Positions 60,289 to 64,000 of a DNA stretch of 64,000 nt are shown here, piece after piece. A program made the translations under genes and the position numbers. This DNA is from Przewalskia tangutica (lineage: Eukaryota > Streptophyta > Magnoliopsida > Solanales > Solanaceae): assembly GCA_029844215.1 (NCBI GenBank), contig CM056732.1, positions 49,027,007 to 49,091,006 on the forward strand. Direction: 5' to 3'. Within the stretch, counting starts at the first letter, position 1. Every line of letters starts with the position of its first letter. The notes beneath the pieces were generated by a model, which did no database searches, was not told where the DNA came from, and saw only the letters and a list, made by a program, of their open reading frames with translations.

Positions 60289-63200
60289 TGTCACGACCAA
60301 CCGGCCCGTGGATCGTGCCTTACCGGGCACCTCGTGATACAACATCGAGAGAATCACGGAAATAAAAACATAAACATGAAACAAGAGACATGATAAATAA
60401 ACAAAGCAACCAAAGCAATTGCCTTACAGATATATTCATAAACCCGAACAGTTATCCTTTTTACAAACTCGCCCACAACAAAGATTACGGACTTAAGAAG
60501 TGATAATAACTATGACGGACGGGGCCCCGCCATACCCCCGAGTGTACAAGAACCTGCTGCACTCGGGTAACATACCAAAAGATAAGCCTCCGAGAAACGG
60601 CTTCCCAATACTTTGAATCGTGATCCCATGGCGAGGATCCACAACCGATGTACCTCTACTGCGGCATGAACGCAGCCCAAGGAGGTCGATAACAGTACCA
60701 AGTATGTGAAATCAAAATATCAGAATGAAATCATAATCATATAAAATGGAGACATGTATGATAACCAAACTACACTCATAACATAAGCGATCATGTCAAG
60801 TCGGGGACTCACGCCTCAAAGTCATCCTCATGCCCGTGGAACTCCTTCCTCACCGCCGGCGATCTAGGTACAAACCATGTGATACGTATAACATGTCTCG
60901 CCCATCTCATGGACCCGATAGAAACGTGTGAAATACATTCCTGCTCATCTCACGAACTCGGTGATCGGATGGAATACATTCGGTCCATCACGGACGCGAT
61001 AGTCAGTGAAATACATTCCGGTTCATCCATGAACGCGTAGTCGAGTGAAATACATTCGGTTCATCCTACGAACGCAGAGTCGAGTGAAATACATTCCCGG
61101 TTCATCCCATGAACCGGTAATCGAGTAAAATACAGTACTTGCACAACAAGGCTATCACACGCAAACATAGGCAAGTTACACACAACTTAAGGTACTATCA
61201 TTTTATGCCAAAATCCCGGTTCTGACCCTAAAGTATTACATACATTAACTCTTTTAAAAAGATACGTTTCTTTCACAAAAGTCACACAATGTTCGTAGTA
61301 TAAAATAGATTGACTATCTTTTAAGTAAACCAAAACACTTCCCTTGTAAAATCAAGTAACACATTATTTTCCAAATGTTCAAGTTTGCCTAATTTCAAAT
61401 GCTCGCGTTTCTCATTTTCGAAAGGTTTCGTAGTTCATAGTTTTAATCACTTAAGAATATAATTCTCCTTTAAAACAAATTTGAGAAACATATGCCTTAT
61501 GTGTGAGTAGGTTGTTCTTGTCTATTACAATCTTATAAAAGCAGCCATGATCTAGGAAATTTAATATCATTTTGTCTCATCTTAGCTTCTATGCAGATGG
61601 AGGTTTCTACGTTTTAATAACAATTAGTCAATACATTTCCTTTATTAACGCTGCAATGGTTTGTTCGATACTTAATCTCATTTCGAAATCAAGAAACATT
61701 ATTCTTTTAAAACCAACTACTCATTACTCATGAATGAGGTTTTTACAACATTTTAACAAAATTCATAACAAGTCAAACTAAGTCAAGTCTCTTATCTTTC
61801 AAGATCAAGTCTCTTAACTTTCAAAATCAAGTCGTATAAGTCAGTCTCTTATCTTTCAAGATCAAGTCTCTTAACTTTCAAAATCAAGTCGTATAAGTCA
61901 AGTCTCTTATCTTTCAAGATCAAGTCTCTTAACTTTCAAAATCAAGTCGTGTATAAGTCAAGTCTCTTATCTTTCTACAATCGATAAACCATTCTTTTAC
62001 CTACATAAAGTCGTTATAACTAACTTCCCATAAAGCTATTATAACACCCTATGTTTTAAACCAACCAAATCACTTAGCACATGTACGTCTACCGTACTAC
62101 ATAGTTCACAACAATCATGCTAGAAAAGATAGGAAGAGGTTCACATACCTCGCGACGATTATCGACAAATAGCAAAACGCTCAAAGTACTTCAACCCGTC
62201 GGCTACTCCTTAAGCCAATAAGATCACGCCACACGTAGTAATCAACTCCTAAAATGGTCATAGTACTTATCAAACCTTTCTTACCATTGAAGACTTATAC
62301 CAATAAAAGCCCTCTAATTCTACGAAAAATTCAAAGACTTCCCCGCTTTTACTCACTTTTCCATCTTTCTCCAAGGCGAATAACCGTAATATATATACCA
62401 TATATATATATAAGGCGCAATAATTAAACAACATAAAGAAGGGATTACACGCCCAAACAGTAACGCGTTTACTATCACGCCTCATAATAACAACAAGTAA
62501 AAGAAGGGGATTACGCCCAAACGGTAACGCGTTTACTATCACGCCTTCATAACAATACAATAATTAAAAGGGGATCACACGCCCAAGCGAACGCGATTGA
62601 ACAATCTTCCCTTAACGAAATGTAAATATCCAAAGTAAATACGATCCAAGTAAATCTCGTCCAAAGTAAATCTTGTCAGTAAATACGATCCAAAGTAAAT
62701 CTGATCCTTAAGTTGGGGTCCTCGCCAACTTTGTCCATTTACTTATCCAATTACTTCATTAGTCATCCAACTTATATTCCATCTTAATATAAGTTATAGT
62801 TACTTTGTTAATTACTTCTTCACAAGTAAGATACGTTTTACCATTTTAATGGCAAGCGGCCAATCCTTTCTTTTAACAAGTTAACAAGATCCAACTTTTC
62901 CAAACTTTACTCCATATTTTATATACTCCATAATATACTTATAATATATGTATAATGACCAATTCACAAAGAGGTTAAGGTTTACTACCTCAAATAGCCC
63001 AAAATTATCCAAGAACTTAATGTCGCTCCAAGCAAGTCTTAGCTCCAAATCTTTCCGTTCAATCCGCTACAAGCAACCCATAAGCTCTAACCAACTTCTC
63101 TTCAAGAACCAACTCAAAAAGTGAAGAACACTTAGGTTTCCAACTAGTAAGTTTCGCCAAGGCGTGAACAATAGGTTGTGGTGTGAAATCTTTTCCAACT

Positions 63201-63894
63201 CTTGGTACACAATCTTCCTAACACCTTAGGGAAGAACACTTGAGAGTTTAAGAATTGTTGGACAAATTTAGGTCAAGAAATGGGCTCAAAACGAGAGCAA
63301 GGTCAAGGGAGAAGGAGGGAATTTCTTGTCTTGAAATGGTTAAGTGTGGAAGTTTTCATCAACTAAGTGCATATATAGGACAACCAAGGGCTAGGATGAA
63401 GGTAAGTGTGTGGTTGAGATTGGGGACAAGTGTGTGTGGGTCCCACAAGCCACTTGTCCACACAAAATATCTAGCAAGACTTGGCCACTTGTCCAATAAA
63501 ATATCTAGCAAGACAAGGCCACTGTCTTGCCACTTGTTAGCAAATTTCGGCCATGAGGCCACCTAGGGGTGACACGTGTCGCCTCCTACTGGCCCAAAAT
63601 ATTTCATCTTAGAAATATCCATAAAGGCAAAATCTCAAAACAAAGTGGCCCTACAAAACCAGAATTTCTCCCGTGGCCCCAGTGACCAATTCGGAAATAA
63701 AATTCCATAATTCTAATATAATTCAAGAAGCCCAAATACCAAACTGGGAATCCAATTCCCATCAACGAACCTTTTCCTTCACAAAACCCTAAACTTTTCC
63801 AGTGAAAAATCACATCTTTCTTTCTTTCCAAAATTTACTCACGATTCTCGCACGCATATCTTCACCTATATACCCTGGAACTACGGGTATAACA
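60289..63894 (-). repeat. 5' LTR of element H (3606 bp)
   Basis: Pairs with 54615-58142. TATA on the minus strand at 63370-63378; palindrome gacacgtgtc at 63571-63580. Minisatellite 60940-61130. Confidence 0.87.
61788..61970 (-). repeat. 58-bp direct repeats, three copies (H 5' LTR)
   Basis: Same unit as at 56090, with one extra copy; the extra copy explains part of the LTR length difference. Confidence 0.8.
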
Positions 63895-64000
63895 TGGGCA
63901 GCCGGATAGACCGACGCGTGGTCCGAGATTCTTGATTCTGAGCCTAGGGGTTCGATTATTTGTTTCCAAGGTTAATGAAGTTTAGATCCAAGAAGTTGCC
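63895..64000 (+). pseudogene. Probable continuation of G pol
   Basis: Sequence changes at the right end of H. A + frame contains EILDSEPRGSI, which resembles the LDxSEPxRVL stretch that follows RNase H in Del/Tekay pol. This would be where G resumes. Only 106 bases are available, so the call is tentative. Confidence 0.35.

Larger units (their letters stand above)
54615..63894 (-). mobile_element. Element H: two-LTR gag element inside G
   Basis: 3' LTR 54615-58142, internal 58143-60288, 5' LTR 60289-63894 on the minus strand. The 5' bases of the left LTR are decayed (tgccacgacc). Flanking 5-mers (agaat left, tgggc right) do not match. Gag-like sequence is present; pol motifs are not. Confidence 0.85.

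Noticed and set aside
54615..63894. H as a perfect full-length insertion with target duplication
   Set aside because: Flanking 5-mers agaat and tgggc do not match, and the left LTR tip is altered.

Overview
The window is plant nuclear DNA made almost entirely of nested LTR retrotransposons. I see no intact host gene, rRNA, tRNA gene or CRISPR array. Plant origin follows from primer-binding sites for initiator tRNA-Met (TGGTATCAGAGC), Ty3/gypsy gag/pol fragments of chromovirus (Del/Tekay-like) and Tat/Ogre type, and 3-3.8 kb LTRs with TATA boxes. The exact species is not determinable; an asterid, perhaps Solanaceae, is my guess from the look of the LTR ends and is not proven.

One long-LTR Ty3/gypsy family dominates. 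On the + strand its LTR runs from TGTCACGACC to GGTATAACA or GGTGTAACA, so nearly all copies lie on the minus strand. Element order (minus strand) is 5' LTR, PBS about 4 bp after the LTR, about 190 bp leader, gag with a CCHC knuckle and its own stop, a conserved unrecognised segment, a deleted or absent pol, polypurine tract, 3' LTR. Copies are named D, A, B, C, E, F1/F2, G and H here. Most have gag but no pol, so they look non-autonomous (the TR-GAG pattern). E keeps an integrase C-terminal remnant; C and G keep a protease remnant; G, the only plus-strand copy, also keeps an RNase H remnant.

Layout. 1-18768 is the right half of a four-level nest: D (1-492) in the 3' LTR of A (493-6768), A in B (6769-10675), B in the 3' LTR of C (10676-18768). 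18769-27893 is older and different: an unassigned stretch, a plus-strand Del/Tekay-like RT/RNase H fragment (19266-19790), a Tat/Ogre element with LTR end, PBS and broken gag but no pol (about 21200-25300), its repeat-rich 3' region including an 18-bp minisatellite (26326-26745), and an unclassified fragment. 27894-51284 is an LTR-internal-LTR-internal-LTR array (F1/F2) whose first LTR is split by the complete element E (28319-37733; near-perfect 5-bp target duplication). 51285-54614 is G, interrupted by H (54615-63894), and probably resumes at 63895-64000.

Within each LTR (minus strand) the TATA box lies about 400-520 bp from the LTR start, leaving an unusually long R-U5 of about 2.5-3.3 kb. 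That part holds a fast-changing tandem-repeat domain that differs between subfamilies but sits at the same place. Copies differ by very many tiny changes concentrated at CAG/CTG/CCGG-like sites, which may be basecalling error at methylated plant DNA; apparent frameshifts should be read with that in mind.
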